Positions 27,921 to 35,140 of a stretch of 40,052 nucleotides of DNA are shown one piece after another (within the stretch, counting starts at the first letter, position 1; each line of letters opens with the position of its first letter). The notes below the pieces were generated by a model that had not been told where the DNA came from, did no database searches, and saw nothing but the letters and a program-made list of their open reading frames with translations. Source of the DNA: Archangium sp. (GTDB lineage Bacteria > Myxococcota > Myxococcia > Myxococcales > Myxococcaceae); contig JAUYRZ010000024.1 in NCBI GenBank assembly GCA_030695565.1, forward strand, positions 1 to 40,052, given 5' to 3'. The position numbers were made by a program, and so were the translations under genes.

Positions 27921-28628
27921 TCACTTCTTCTTCTTGGCAGCCGGCTTCTTCGCAGGAGCCGGCTTCTTCTTTTTCGAAGCCTTTGCCTCTGCCTTTGCAG
28001 CCTTCGCGGCCTTGACGGTCTTCACCTTCTTCGCGGCAGTCGCGACGACCTTCTTGACCACCTTCTTGACGGCCCGGGCGACCACCTTCGCGACGGTCTT
28101 GGCCTTCTTCGCAGTCGTCTTGGCGACCTTCGCCTTGCCGCCGCTCTTCGCCTTCGGGGTCGCAGGCGCCGTGGGGCGGGTGACGGCCGGCCCCTCCTTC
28201 GACTCGAGCACGTCGCGCACCTGAGCTGAGGCCTCCTGAGCCCAATCGAGCCGCAGGGCACCACTTCGAGCGAGCGCGCCGAGCACCTGGCTGGGCGGCG
28301 GGCCTTCCGCCGTAATCACGCCGCCGGTCCCAATCGACAGGGTGGAGCGCACGAGCGACTCCAGCGCCGCTCGGCCCATGATCACCCGCTCCACCTCGGC
28401 GTACCGGCGGGCCAACGCCTCGCCTGCCCTGGCGCGAACCTCCATCACCGACTCGCGCGTGAACGACCCGTCATCCGCCGCGATGTCGTCGACGTCTTCC
28501 GGCCGCGGCCCGTCCCACACGGACAACGAGTTGTCGTCGACGGTCAGCGCGATGCGGTTGAGCGCAAGCTGCAGGGTGGTGATGGCTTCGATCTCGGCGC
28601 GCAGGGCTTGAAGTGTCTGGCTGTGCAT
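27921..28628 (-). CDS. Protein with a histone-H1-like Lys/Ala tail
   Basis: A 235-residue protein with a well-placed GGGAGGG ribosome site. Residues 1-150 form a mostly helical, acidic-to-neutral domain of unknown family (opening MHSQTLQALRAEIEAITTLQLA). From about residue 155 to the end the sequence is almost entirely Lys, Ala, Val, Thr and Pro, finishing KKPAAKKKK. It resembles eukaryotic H1 tails and bacterial AlgP/Hc1-like proteins. The tail should bind DNA or RNA non-specifically. It converges on atpC and is divergent from the GMC operon. Confidence 0.8.
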   Translation of the reverse strand: MHSQTLQALRAEIEAITTLQLALNRIALTVDDNSLSVWDGPRPEDVDDIAADDGSFTRESVMEVRARAGEALARRYAEVERVIMGRAALESLVRSTLSIGTGGVITAEGPPPSQVLGALARSGALRLDWAQEASAQVRDVLESKEGPAVTRPTAPATPKAKSGGKAKVAKTTAKKAKTVAKVVARAVKKVVKKVVATAAKKVKTVKAAKAAKAEAKASKKKKPAPAKKPAAKKKK

Positions 28629-28719
28629 GGAAATCCCTCCCGGAATAGGCCTCGCACTCTACGCCCACCCCGTTGGGAGCGATGCGCGGAAATCGAAGGG
28701 GGCGCTAGGGTGACGCCCT

Positions 28720-28962
28720 ATGTTCGAGCTGTTTCATGCGATTGCGGATTCCTCCAGCGCCCGGGTGCGCAAGTACGTGGTCGATCACGAGCTGAGCGCC
28801 GATGTCCGCTTCCGCAACGTGACCTACGAAGAGGTGCAGAAAGATCTGCTGGCCCGCGGCGGCAGCACGGCGCCTGCCTTGTGGGATGGCGAGACGCTCA
28901 TTCAGGGCGCAGACGCGATCATCGCGCGGTTGGTGGCGCACGCTGACGTGGGGCGCAGCTGA
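28720..28962 (+). CDS. GST N-terminal/glutaredoxin-like domain protein
   Basis: 80 residues, one thioredoxin-fold domain. FELFHAIADSSSARVRKYVVDHEL at the N-terminus corresponds to the first strand and active-site helix of glutathione transferases. STAPALWDGETLIQGADAII gives the cis-Pro strand and the 'E-S'-type helix. There is no Cys, so thiol-disulphide chemistry is unlikely and a Ser-type thiol site is possible. The C-terminal GST domain is absent. Its stop overlaps the next ATG by one base (TGATG). It is first gene of a coupled trio. Confidence 0.75.
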   Translation: MFELFHAIADSSSARVRKYVVDHELSADVRFRNVTYEEVQKDLLARGGSTAPALWDGETLIQGADAIIARLVAHADVGRS

Positions 28963-29345
28963 TGTTGCTTCACCTGCGCGCGTTCGCCGAGGCGCTCTTC
29001 AGCACCGAAGCCGGGCCGCCCCCCGCCGCGCGCATGGATTGGCTGATGAAGGAGATGAAGGACTACCTGCAGCGCGCCGGCGCCTGGGCACGCTTCGTCT
29101 TCGGGCTCGCGCTGTACGTGGTGGTCTGGCTCTCGCCGCTCTTCATCCGAAAGTTCCCCACGCTCAAGAGCCTCGAAGTGCCCGAGCGGGTCGAGGCGCT
29201 CACCCTGATGGAAGAGTCGTTCGCCGCCGCGCCCGTGCTCGCGGTGAAGGCCTTCCTCTGCGTGGTCTATTACGAGCACCCCGACGTGCAGCGCGAGGTG
29301 GGCCACGTGGGGCCGTCGACGTTCCCGATGGGGTTGCTCCCGTGA
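28962..29345 (+). CDS. Small membrane-associated partner of the GMC oxidoreductase
   Basis: 127 residues. After a Pro-rich start and a charged helix there is one hydrophobic segment (FVFGLALYVVVWLSPLF, about 47-63) and then a helical region with FPTLKSLEVPERVEAL and KAFLCVVYYEHPDV. The pattern resembles the N-terminal helical region of long-chain alcohol oxidases and the small subunit of gluconate dehydrogenase-type enzymes. That suggests a split subunit of the GMC enzyme. It is coupled to both neighbours by overlapping stop/start codons. Assignment is tentative. Confidence 0.65.
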   Translation: MLLHLRAFAEALFSTEAGPPPAARMDWLMKEMKDYLQRAGAWARFVFGLALYVVVWLSPLFIRKFPTLKSLEVPERVEALTLMEESFAAAPVLAVKAFLCVVYYEHPDVQREVGHVGPSTFPMGLLP

Positions 29346-30856
29346 GCTTTCACGACGGAGCAACGCACCGAGGCCCGCTCATCCTCGAGACCGACGTGGT
29401 GATCGTCGGCAGCGGCGCCGGTGGCTCCGTGGTGGCGGCGATCCTCGCGGAGTCAGGGCAGCGGGTGGTCGTGCTCGAAGAAGGCCGCCACGTTCCTGCG
29501 GCGGAATACGGCAAGCTGACACCCAGCCAGCAGATGCGCGCGATGTGGCGCGATGCGGGGCTCACCTTCGCGGTGGGCGTGGGCGACTCGCCGGTGATCA
29601 ACGTGATGATGGGCAAGTGCGTGGGCGGCTCGTCGGCGCTCACGGGCGGTGTTTGCTTTCGCACGCCAGGTCACGTGCTCGACGTCTGGCGCAAGGATCG
29701 CGGGCTGCCGATGTTCACCGAAGAACACCTCGCGCCGTTCTTCGACGAGATGGAAGAGGTCGTGAACGTCGAGGAGGTGCCAGCCTCCTTACGCAGCCGG
29801 AGCACGGTCCTGTTCAACGAAGGCGCGACGAAGCTGGGGCATCCGCTCAAGCCGATGCGGCGCAACACCAGGGGCTGTGAAGGCAACAGCAAGTGCAACT
29901 TCGGTTGCCCCATCGGCGCGAAACGTTCGGTGGATGTCTCGTGGTTGCCGCGGGCCACCGCGCTCGGCGCTCAGGTCTGGACGCACTGTCTGGCGGAGCG
30001 CGTCACCAACGAGAACGGCCGCGCGAATGGCGTGGTGGGGCGGTTGCTGAACGGCGATCACGGCGCACCGGGTACGAGCTTCACGGTGCACGCGAAGCGC
30101 GTCGTGTTGGCGGCGGGCGCGTATCACACGCCGTTGCTCGCGCAGGCCTCGGGCATCGGCCGCTCGAGTGGGCAAGTGGGCAAGAACCTCACGCTGCACC
30201 CCAGCTTCCGCGTGATGGGCCGCTTCGATGAAGTGGTCGCCGGTTGGAGAGGCGCGCTGCAGTCGATGTACACCGACGCGTGGGAACCGGAGGGCATCAC
30301 CATGCTCTCGTTGTTCCTGCCTCCCGGTGTGTTGGCGGCCACGCTGCCGGGCATCGGACCGAAACATGTCGCGCGCGCCGCGCAGGTGCCGCACCTGGGG
30401 ACGTTCGGTGGCCTGGTGCACGACGAAGGGGGCGGGGTGGTGCGGCGCGGGCCGGGTCGCGAGCCGTTCGTCACCTACCGCATGGCCGAGAAGGACAAAG
30501 CAGTCGTGCCGCGCTTGATGCGGTTGATGGCGGAGATCTGGTTCGCCGCGGGCGCGAAGGAGGTGTTCTTGCCAGTGCTGGGTCTCGGAGGCGTGACGCC
30601 GGACCGGTTGCGCACGCTCGATCTCGAGCACGTGAAGGGCCGCGACCTCGAGTGCGGCAGTCAGCACCCGCTGGGTACCTGCCGCATGGGTCCGTCGAAG
30701 GAGACCTCGGTGGTCGATGCGTACGGCGAGTGTTGGGACTTGCCGGGCTGCACCATCGCGGATGGCAGCGTGGTACCGACGAGCCTGGGGGTGAACCCTC
30801 AGCTGACCATCATGACGATGGCGCTTCGAATCGCACGCCACCTCGCCGCCAAGTGA
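29342..30856 (+). CDS. GMC-family FAD oxidoreductase
   Basis: 504 residues starting at a GTG (29342-29344) that overlaps the upstream stop (GTGA). The FAD-binding DVVIVGSGAGGSVVAA (about 18-33) is near the N-terminus. The family's GKCVGGSSALTGG block, a Cys-containing GCEGNSKCNFGCPIG stretch, and the C-terminal GSQHPLGTCRMG...DGSVVPTSLGVNPQLT complete it. It most resembles long-chain alcohol oxidases and cholesterol-oxidase-like enzymes, which oxidise alcohols using FAD. No signal peptide is seen. An open frame runs back to 28886 but overlaps the two upstream genes and is not used. Confidence 0.92.
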   Translation: MSFHDGATHRGPLILETDVVIVGSGAGGSVVAAILAESGQRVVVLEEGRHVPAAEYGKLTPSQQMRAMWRDAGLTFAVGVGDSPVINVMMGKCVGGSSALTGGVCFRTPGHVLDVWRKDRGLPMFTEEHLAPFFDEMEEVVNVEEVPASLRSRSTVLFNEGATKLGHPLKPMRRNTRGCEGNSKCNFGCPIGAKRSVDVSWLPRATALGAQVWTHCLAERVTNENGRANGVVGRLLNGDHGAPGTSFTVHAKRVVLAAGAYHTPLLAQASGIGRSSGQVGKNLTLHPSFRVMGRFDEVVAGWRGALQSMYTDAWEPEGITMLSLFLPPGVLAATLPGIGPKHVARAAQVPHLGTFGGLVHDEGGGVVRRGPGREPFVTYRMAEKDKAVVPRLMRLMAEIWFAAGAKEVFLPVLGLGGVTPDRLRTLDLEHVKGRDLECGSQHPLGTCRMGPSKETSVVDAYGECWDLPGCTIADGSVVPTSLGVNPQLTIMTMALRIARHLAAK

Positions 30857-30881
30857 AACCTTCTCCTTTCGGGCGAGCCGT

Positions 30882-31277
30882 TCAGGCCCGTTCGATGTCC
30901 GTGCTCTCAAAGTCTGCTCCTTTGAAGAGCAGCGGGAGGACCGCGTGGCGGGCGGTCGCATACGCCATGCAATCACCCAGGTTGAGGGCGGCGCGGTGTC
31001 GCCCCTTGCCGAACCGGCGGTAGGCGTCGCGAGCCCAACCCAGATGTGCGGCATCGAAGGGTGCGATGTCCGGCGCGATGCGCGTGACCAGGCGATCCAG
31101 CCGATCTCTCGCCTCGAGTCCGCCTCGCCTCTCGGCAGCAATCGCGGCTTCGAACAGAGTCGCGGCCGAGACGACTTTGCGACCGGGGGCTGCGAGTCGC
31201 TCTGCGAAGGCGGGGGCGTCTTCTTCGCCGAGCACGATGGACAACAGGGCTGAGCTGTCGATGACGCAGTCGCTCAC
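30882..31277 (-). CDS. vapC: VapC-type PIN-domain ribonuclease toxin
   Basis: 131 residues, one PIN domain. The acidic metal ligands are in place: Asp7 (VIDSSALL), Glu43 (TLFEAAI), Asp102 (NLGDCMAYA) and Asp122/Asp127 (FKGADFESTD). It would cut RNA (tRNA or rRNA in studied cases) when freed from its antitoxin. A GTG start overlaps the antitoxin stop (GTGA). Residues look intact, so the toxin should be active. Confidence 0.92.
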   Translation of the reverse strand: MSDCVIDSSALLSIVLGEEDAPAFAERLAAPGRKVVSAATLFEAAIAAERRGGLEARDRLDRLVTRIAPDIAPFDAAHLGWARDAYRRFGKGRHRAALNLGDCMAYATARHAVLPLLFKGADFESTDIERA

Positions 31278-31528
31278 TCCTCACCCCAGAGTTCATCGGT
31301 GATGACCTTCATCGGGCGCGCGTCGAGCACCGGGGCGGCACGGGCCTCCTCGATGAGTTCGAGCAGGGCCCTCAAGGACCGCCGTTGCTGAGCTTGTTTC
31401 GCCGAGCGGATGCGCTCGAGCCGCTCGCGAAAGGCGGTGCCTGCGGCCTGGGTGAGCGATTCGCCGGTCTCGCTGCTCAGCTCCTGGAGCGCGCGCTCGA
31501 CCTCCTGATTCTTGAGGTTAATCGCCAT
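31274..31528 (-). CDS. vapB: VapB-type antitoxin
   Basis: 84 residues. MAINLKNQEVERALQELSSETGESLTQA at the N-terminus is the Rv0623-type (PSK operon) DNA-binding region. The C-terminal part, ending in DELWGEE, should bind VapC. It precedes the toxin with a 4-base overlap and probably autoregulates the pair from the 54-base gap upstream. The pair lies just after the polymerase-like gene on the same strand. Confidence 0.9.
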   Translation of the reverse strand: MAINLKNQEVERALQELSSETGESLTQAAGTAFRERLERIRSAKQAQQRRSLRALLELIEEARAAPVLDARPMKVITDELWGEE

Positions 31529-31582
31529 GTTGTCTTTCTACCTTCACGGCTTCAATTCTTCAATTGAGCCGGCCTCGTATCC

Positions 31583-34147
31583 TCAGCCCGAAGGGAGAGG
31601 AATGATGTCGGCCCAGTTCTTTCCGGCTTCCACTCCGACTCTGAGTGGAACTTCGAGTTGCACTGCGTCTCTCATGGTCTGCGCGCAGAGCTTCGCGGCT
31701 TGCTCCAGCTCGACCTCGGGCACTTCGAACAAGACCTCGTCGAGGATCTGCAAGAGCGGCACTGTCTTCATTCCTGCCTTGCGGAGGGCCCGGTCGACTT
31801 CCAGCAGCGCTCTCCTCGAGACGTCGCTGACCGACGCTTCGTGCGTCGCGCGACGGGCGAGACGTTCGGCGTACGAACGAAGTTGCGAGTCGAGCGAGTC
31901 GAGACCACCGATCGGCCACTTCCTGCCGATGATCGTCGTGATGTACCCGCGCTCACGCACCAGCCGAAGTTGCTCGTCCTGAAACGCACGCACCTTCGCG
32001 TAGTGACGATCGAAACGCGCGAGGTACTCCCTGGCCTGGGGCGGGGTGATGCCCAGCTGCATGCCCAACGAGCTCGCGCCCTGGCCTGCGAAGGTGGCGA
32101 AGTTCACGACCTTGCCGACTTGCCGCTCTTCCAGCGTGATCGCCTCGGGTGCTTTCTCCAGCACCGCCGCCGCGGTCAGCCGGTGCATGTCGTCTTTGCG
32201 GCGCAGGGGCTCGGTCAACGCGGGATCCTTCGTCAGGTGCGCGAGCACGAACAGCCCCAGCTGACTGAAGTCGACCGACATCAACACCTTGCCCGGGCCT
32301 GCGACGAACGCCCGGCGAATGCGCGCCATCTCCGGAGTGCGCCCCGGCACGCGGCCCAGGTCGGGGTTCGTATTGATCAGATGTCCGCTGAACGAACGCG
32401 CGAGATGAAACCGCGAGTGCACCCGGCCATCGGTGTCGATGCACTTGCGCAACGAATTGACCCAGCTGTCGCGCAGTCGTCGCACTCCGCGCCAACGCAT
32501 CACCAGGGCCACGATCGGGTGCGCGTGTTCGATGCGCTGGAGCGCTTCGTTGGCCGTGCTCCAACCCGTGGGCGTGTGCAGCACCACCGGCAGCTGCAGC
32601 TCTTCGAAGAGCACCGTTCCGAGCTGCTTGGACGAGTTGATGTTGAACTCGTGGCCCGCGAGCGCGGTGATCTCCTTCTCGAGTTCGGCTTCGATGGTGA
32701 CGAACGCGGTCTCGGCGCGATCGAGCTCGGCAGGATCGACCTGAATGCCGGTCAGCTCCATGCGCACCAGGGTGTGCATCAGCTCGAGGTACTCATCGAG
32801 GATCGCCCGATCGACGGTGGGCCCGAGCTTCGTGCAGATGGCGGCCGACGCATCGGCGCGTTGGCCTGCGACTTCCGCGGCGCGTTCCCGGGTGAGCTCA
32901 GCCCAGGTCTTGCGAGCCCGGCCCACGCCGCGCACCGCATCGTCATCGGGCAAGGCGCGCCCCAACACGTGCCGCGCGACGATGGGGAGTTCGTGCGGCG
33001 CCCAGTTGCTCGGCTCGGTGAGGTGCGAGACGCACTCGGAGTCGCAGACGATTCCCGCCAGCTCCACGCCCGTGCGTTGGAGCGCGACCACGGCACCGAT
33101 CAACGCGTGGCCTTGTTTGGGTGCTTTGGGATCTGCAAGCCACTTCACCAGCACGGGCCAGCCGGCCGCCGCGGTGGGCACGTAGAAGGCGAGGCCGGTT
33201 CCTGCGGAGAGCCCCAGGCCCGTGAGCGCTTCAGCTGAAGGATCCGGATCTTCCAGGAGCGCATGGAGCGCGATGGGGGCGGTGCCCAGGCGCTGGAGCG
33301 CTGCGGACACGTCGCCGGGTTGTTCGCAGACTTCCACCGCCCGCGCGGCTCCGGCGGCGGCGAGCAATTCGGCGAAGCCCAACGAGTCGTACACCGCATT
33401 GAGCGCGTTCACTTCGGGCGCGCGGTAGGTGAGCTCAGCGAGCGGGCGGGGCAGGGGACGGGTGAGATCGAACTTTCCCTGCGCGAGTTTGGCGGGGAGT
33501 TCTTCGCGGGCCGCACGCAGCGCGTTGCCCACCCGGCCTTTCACTTCGTCGAGTGACTCGAGCGCCTTCTCGACGGTGCCGTATTGCTCGAGCAGTCCGC
33601 TGGCTCCCTTGGCGCCGACGCCTTCGATACCCGGCAGCTCGTCATCGTCGCCTACCAACGCGAGCCACTGCGCGACCTGCGACGGCGGAACGTTGAAGCG
33701 CTTCTCGACGATCTCGGTCGTGTAGCGGACGTCTTTGTTCGCGTCGAACCACCAGCTGCGATCGCCTACGAGTTGCGCGAAACGTTTGTCGACGGCGGCG
33801 ATGATCACGTCGTCGCCTGCGTCGAGCGCGGCTTGGGCGTAGCTCGCGACGACGTTCATTTCGTCGGGGGCTTCGATCACTTGCAGCCCGAGGGCCTTCA
33901 GCAGATCTGGCAAGGCGGCGAGCTGTTTCTTCACCAAATCAGGCCAGGGCTTTTGCGCCGTGTTGGCTTCGATCACCGCGATCGCTCTCGCGGGTTCTTT
34001 CATCGCCAGCACCCGGGTGATCGCTCTTGCGACCGCGAAGAGTCCGTTGACCGGTTCTCCGGCTCTGGATTTTCGATCAGTGGGGACGACTTGAAAGCCT
34101 CGCCAGAGGAGGTTGGTGGCTGATGCGATGAGTGTTCGTTCTGGCAT
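31583..34147 (-). CDS. DNA polymerase I-like protein with altered active sites
   Basis: 854 residues with the full PolA layout: 5'-nuclease-like (1-250), degenerate 3'-5' exonuclease-like (about 270-440) and family A polymerase-like (450-854). Motif A reads DFSQLGLF (626-633): the Asp is kept, but the steric-gate Glu is Gly and the following Arg is Phe. Motif B keeps Arg675, Lys679 and Phe683 but has Ala687 where Pol I has Tyr. Motif C reads LDE (802-804) for HDE. The Arg of TGRLSSTDPNLQNIPVR is His589. In the nuclease part the usual DG, EADD and DKD carboxylates are largely lost (ASATN, PDEMN, DKR). It may be catalytically altered or dead. Start ATG has GAGAGGG; it follows the TIGR02996 gene by 15 bases. 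Confidence 0.9.
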   Translation of the reverse strand: MPERTLIASATNLLWRGFQVVPTDRKSRAGEPVNGLFAVARAITRVLAMKEPARAIAVIEANTAQKPWPDLVKKQLAALPDLLKALGLQVIEAPDEMNVVASYAQAALDAGDDVIIAAVDKRFAQLVGDRSWWFDANKDVRYTTEIVEKRFNVPPSQVAQWLALVGDDDELPGIEGVGAKGASGLLEQYGTVEKALESLDEVKGRVGNALRAAREELPAKLAQGKFDLTRPLPRPLAELTYRAPEVNALNAVYDSLGFAELLAAAGAARAVEVCEQPGDVSAALQRLGTAPIALHALLEDPDPSAEALTGLGLSAGTGLAFYVPTAAAGWPVLVKWLADPKAPKQGHALIGAVVALQRTGVELAGIVCDSECVSHLTEPSNWAPHELPIVARHVLGRALPDDDAVRGVGRARKTWAELTRERAAEVAGQRADASAAICTKLGPTVDRAILDEYLELMHTLVRMELTGIQVDPAELDRAETAFVTIEAELEKEITALAGHEFNINSSKQLGTVLFEELQLPVVLHTPTGWSTANEALQRIEHAHPIVALVMRWRGVRRLRDSWVNSLRKCIDTDGRVHSRFHLARSFSGHLINTNPDLGRVPGRTPEMARIRRAFVAGPGKVLMSVDFSQLGLFVLAHLTKDPALTEPLRRKDDMHRLTAAAVLEKAPEAITLEERQVGKVVNFATFAGQGASSLGMQLGITPPQAREYLARFDRHYAKVRAFQDEQLRLVRERGYITTIIGRKWPIGGLDSLDSQLRSYAERLARRATHEASVSDVSRRALLEVDRALRKAGMKTVPLLQILDEVLFEVPEVELEQAAKLCAQTMRDAVQLEVPLRVGVEAGKNWADIIPLPSG

Positions 34148-34162
34148 GCACGCCCTCTCCCC

Positions 34163-35014
34163 TCAGACCTCGACGATTCTTCCGCGGCCCAGGGGCGTGT
34201 GCGGCAGCGCCGCTCGGAAGAAGTCAGGCCATGGGCTCTTCACCTTCACCCGTTTGAGACACGCGCTCATCGGCGCCGCGAGCAACGGACCGAACAGCGG
34301 CTCGGCTTCACCACCCGCAGGTCCGAACTCCAGCTCGAGTTCTTCCAGCTTCGGCCAGCGCGCCGAGACCAACGGCGCAATCGCGTCGAGAGAAAGACGT
34401 GACGCCGAGAAGTGCGTGAGCTCGGGCAACACGATCTTCCCGAAACCGTGCTCGATGCCGTGCAGCTCCAACACCCGCAGCGCCGGATACGCCCGGTAGA
34501 GCGGCTCGACCGCGCCGATCACGATCGGCCCATCGATATGCGGGTTGCCCAGGTCGAGGCCCACCTCCACCGCCAGCGCCTCCAGGCGGGGGAACTTCGG
34601 GCTCTGCGCCAGGCTGGCCCAGACCGGGGTGAGATCGCCGCCGCCGTCGCAGCGCAGCGCGTTGAGCACGATCCGCCGCAGCAGCTGGGCTTCGGGGCGC
34701 TCGACCAGCACCCGCAACGCCTCGAACGGCGCGTCACCATCGACCTCGAACTCCACGTCGGCGAGAAAACCGTGCTCCCAGCGGCAGGCCGTCAGGGTGG
34801 GCCCGAGGGCTTCTTTCAGCGCGGGCTCCAGCACCTCGCGCCGGAGCGACTCCTCCCGCCCGTCAGGCTCCCGCCCCCGGTCCTCCCGGTTGAGCTGGAG
34901 CATGATGAACTCGCCGTGCACGTTGCCCTGCTCGAGCACGCGGTCGGCATAGACCCGCAGCGCACCAGGCTCCGGGTTCCGCGCGAGGCTCGCGAGCAGG
35001 CCGTCTTCAATCAT
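34163..35014 (-). CDS. TIGR02996-domain protein with LRR-like repeats
   Basis: 283 residues. The first 45 match TIGR02996, a short domain of myxobacteria and planctomycetes (LLASLARNPEPGALRVYADRVLEQG then EFIMLQLNRE). The rest reads as irregular leucine-rich-like repeats (LRRIVLNAL, FPRLEALAVEV, ALRVLELHGI, WPKLEELELEF), as in other members of the family. Such proteins are probably interaction scaffolds; function unknown. GGGAGG sits six bases before the ATG. It is co-transcribed with the polymerase-like gene. Confidence 0.8.
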   Translation of the reverse strand: MIEDGLLASLARNPEPGALRVYADRVLEQGNVHGEFIMLQLNREDRGREPDGREESLRREVLEPALKEALGPTLTACRWEHGFLADVEFEVDGDAPFEALRVLVERPEAQLLRRIVLNALRCDGGGDLTPVWASLAQSPKFPRLEALAVEVGLDLGNPHIDGPIVIGAVEPLYRAYPALRVLELHGIEHGFGKIVLPELTHFSASRLSLDAIAPLVSARWPKLEELELEFGPAGGEAEPLFGPLLAAPMSACLKRVKVKSPWPDFFRAALPHTPLGRGRIVEV

Positions 35015-35097
35015 CGAAAGCCTCCCCTGAACCCGTCAGCGCGGCGCAGCGTACACAACCCGGCGGTTGGGATCGTGATCGCTTTCCAAACCCACGG

Positions 35098-35103
35098 TAC
35101 ACT
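35098..35103 (+). promoter_or_regulatory. Possible -10 element for the cysteine-repeat lipoprotein
   Basis: TACACT (4 of 6 to consensus), 37 bases before the ATG at 35141 in the divergent gap. No convincing -35 at 16-18 bases. Low confidence. Confidence 0.2.
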
Positions 35104-35140
35104 GTCCGCTGGCCGTCACCCTTCAGACCAAGGTCTCCCC

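Noticed and set aside
28886-29341. N-terminal extension of the GMC oxidoreductase
   Set aside because: It is Arg-rich, overlaps two coupled genes, and the FAD motif lies at the right distance from the GTG at 29342.
34412-35140. N-terminal extension of the cysteine-repeat protein
   Set aside because: It lies opposite the TIGR02996 gene and would bury the lipoprotein signal peptide at 35141.
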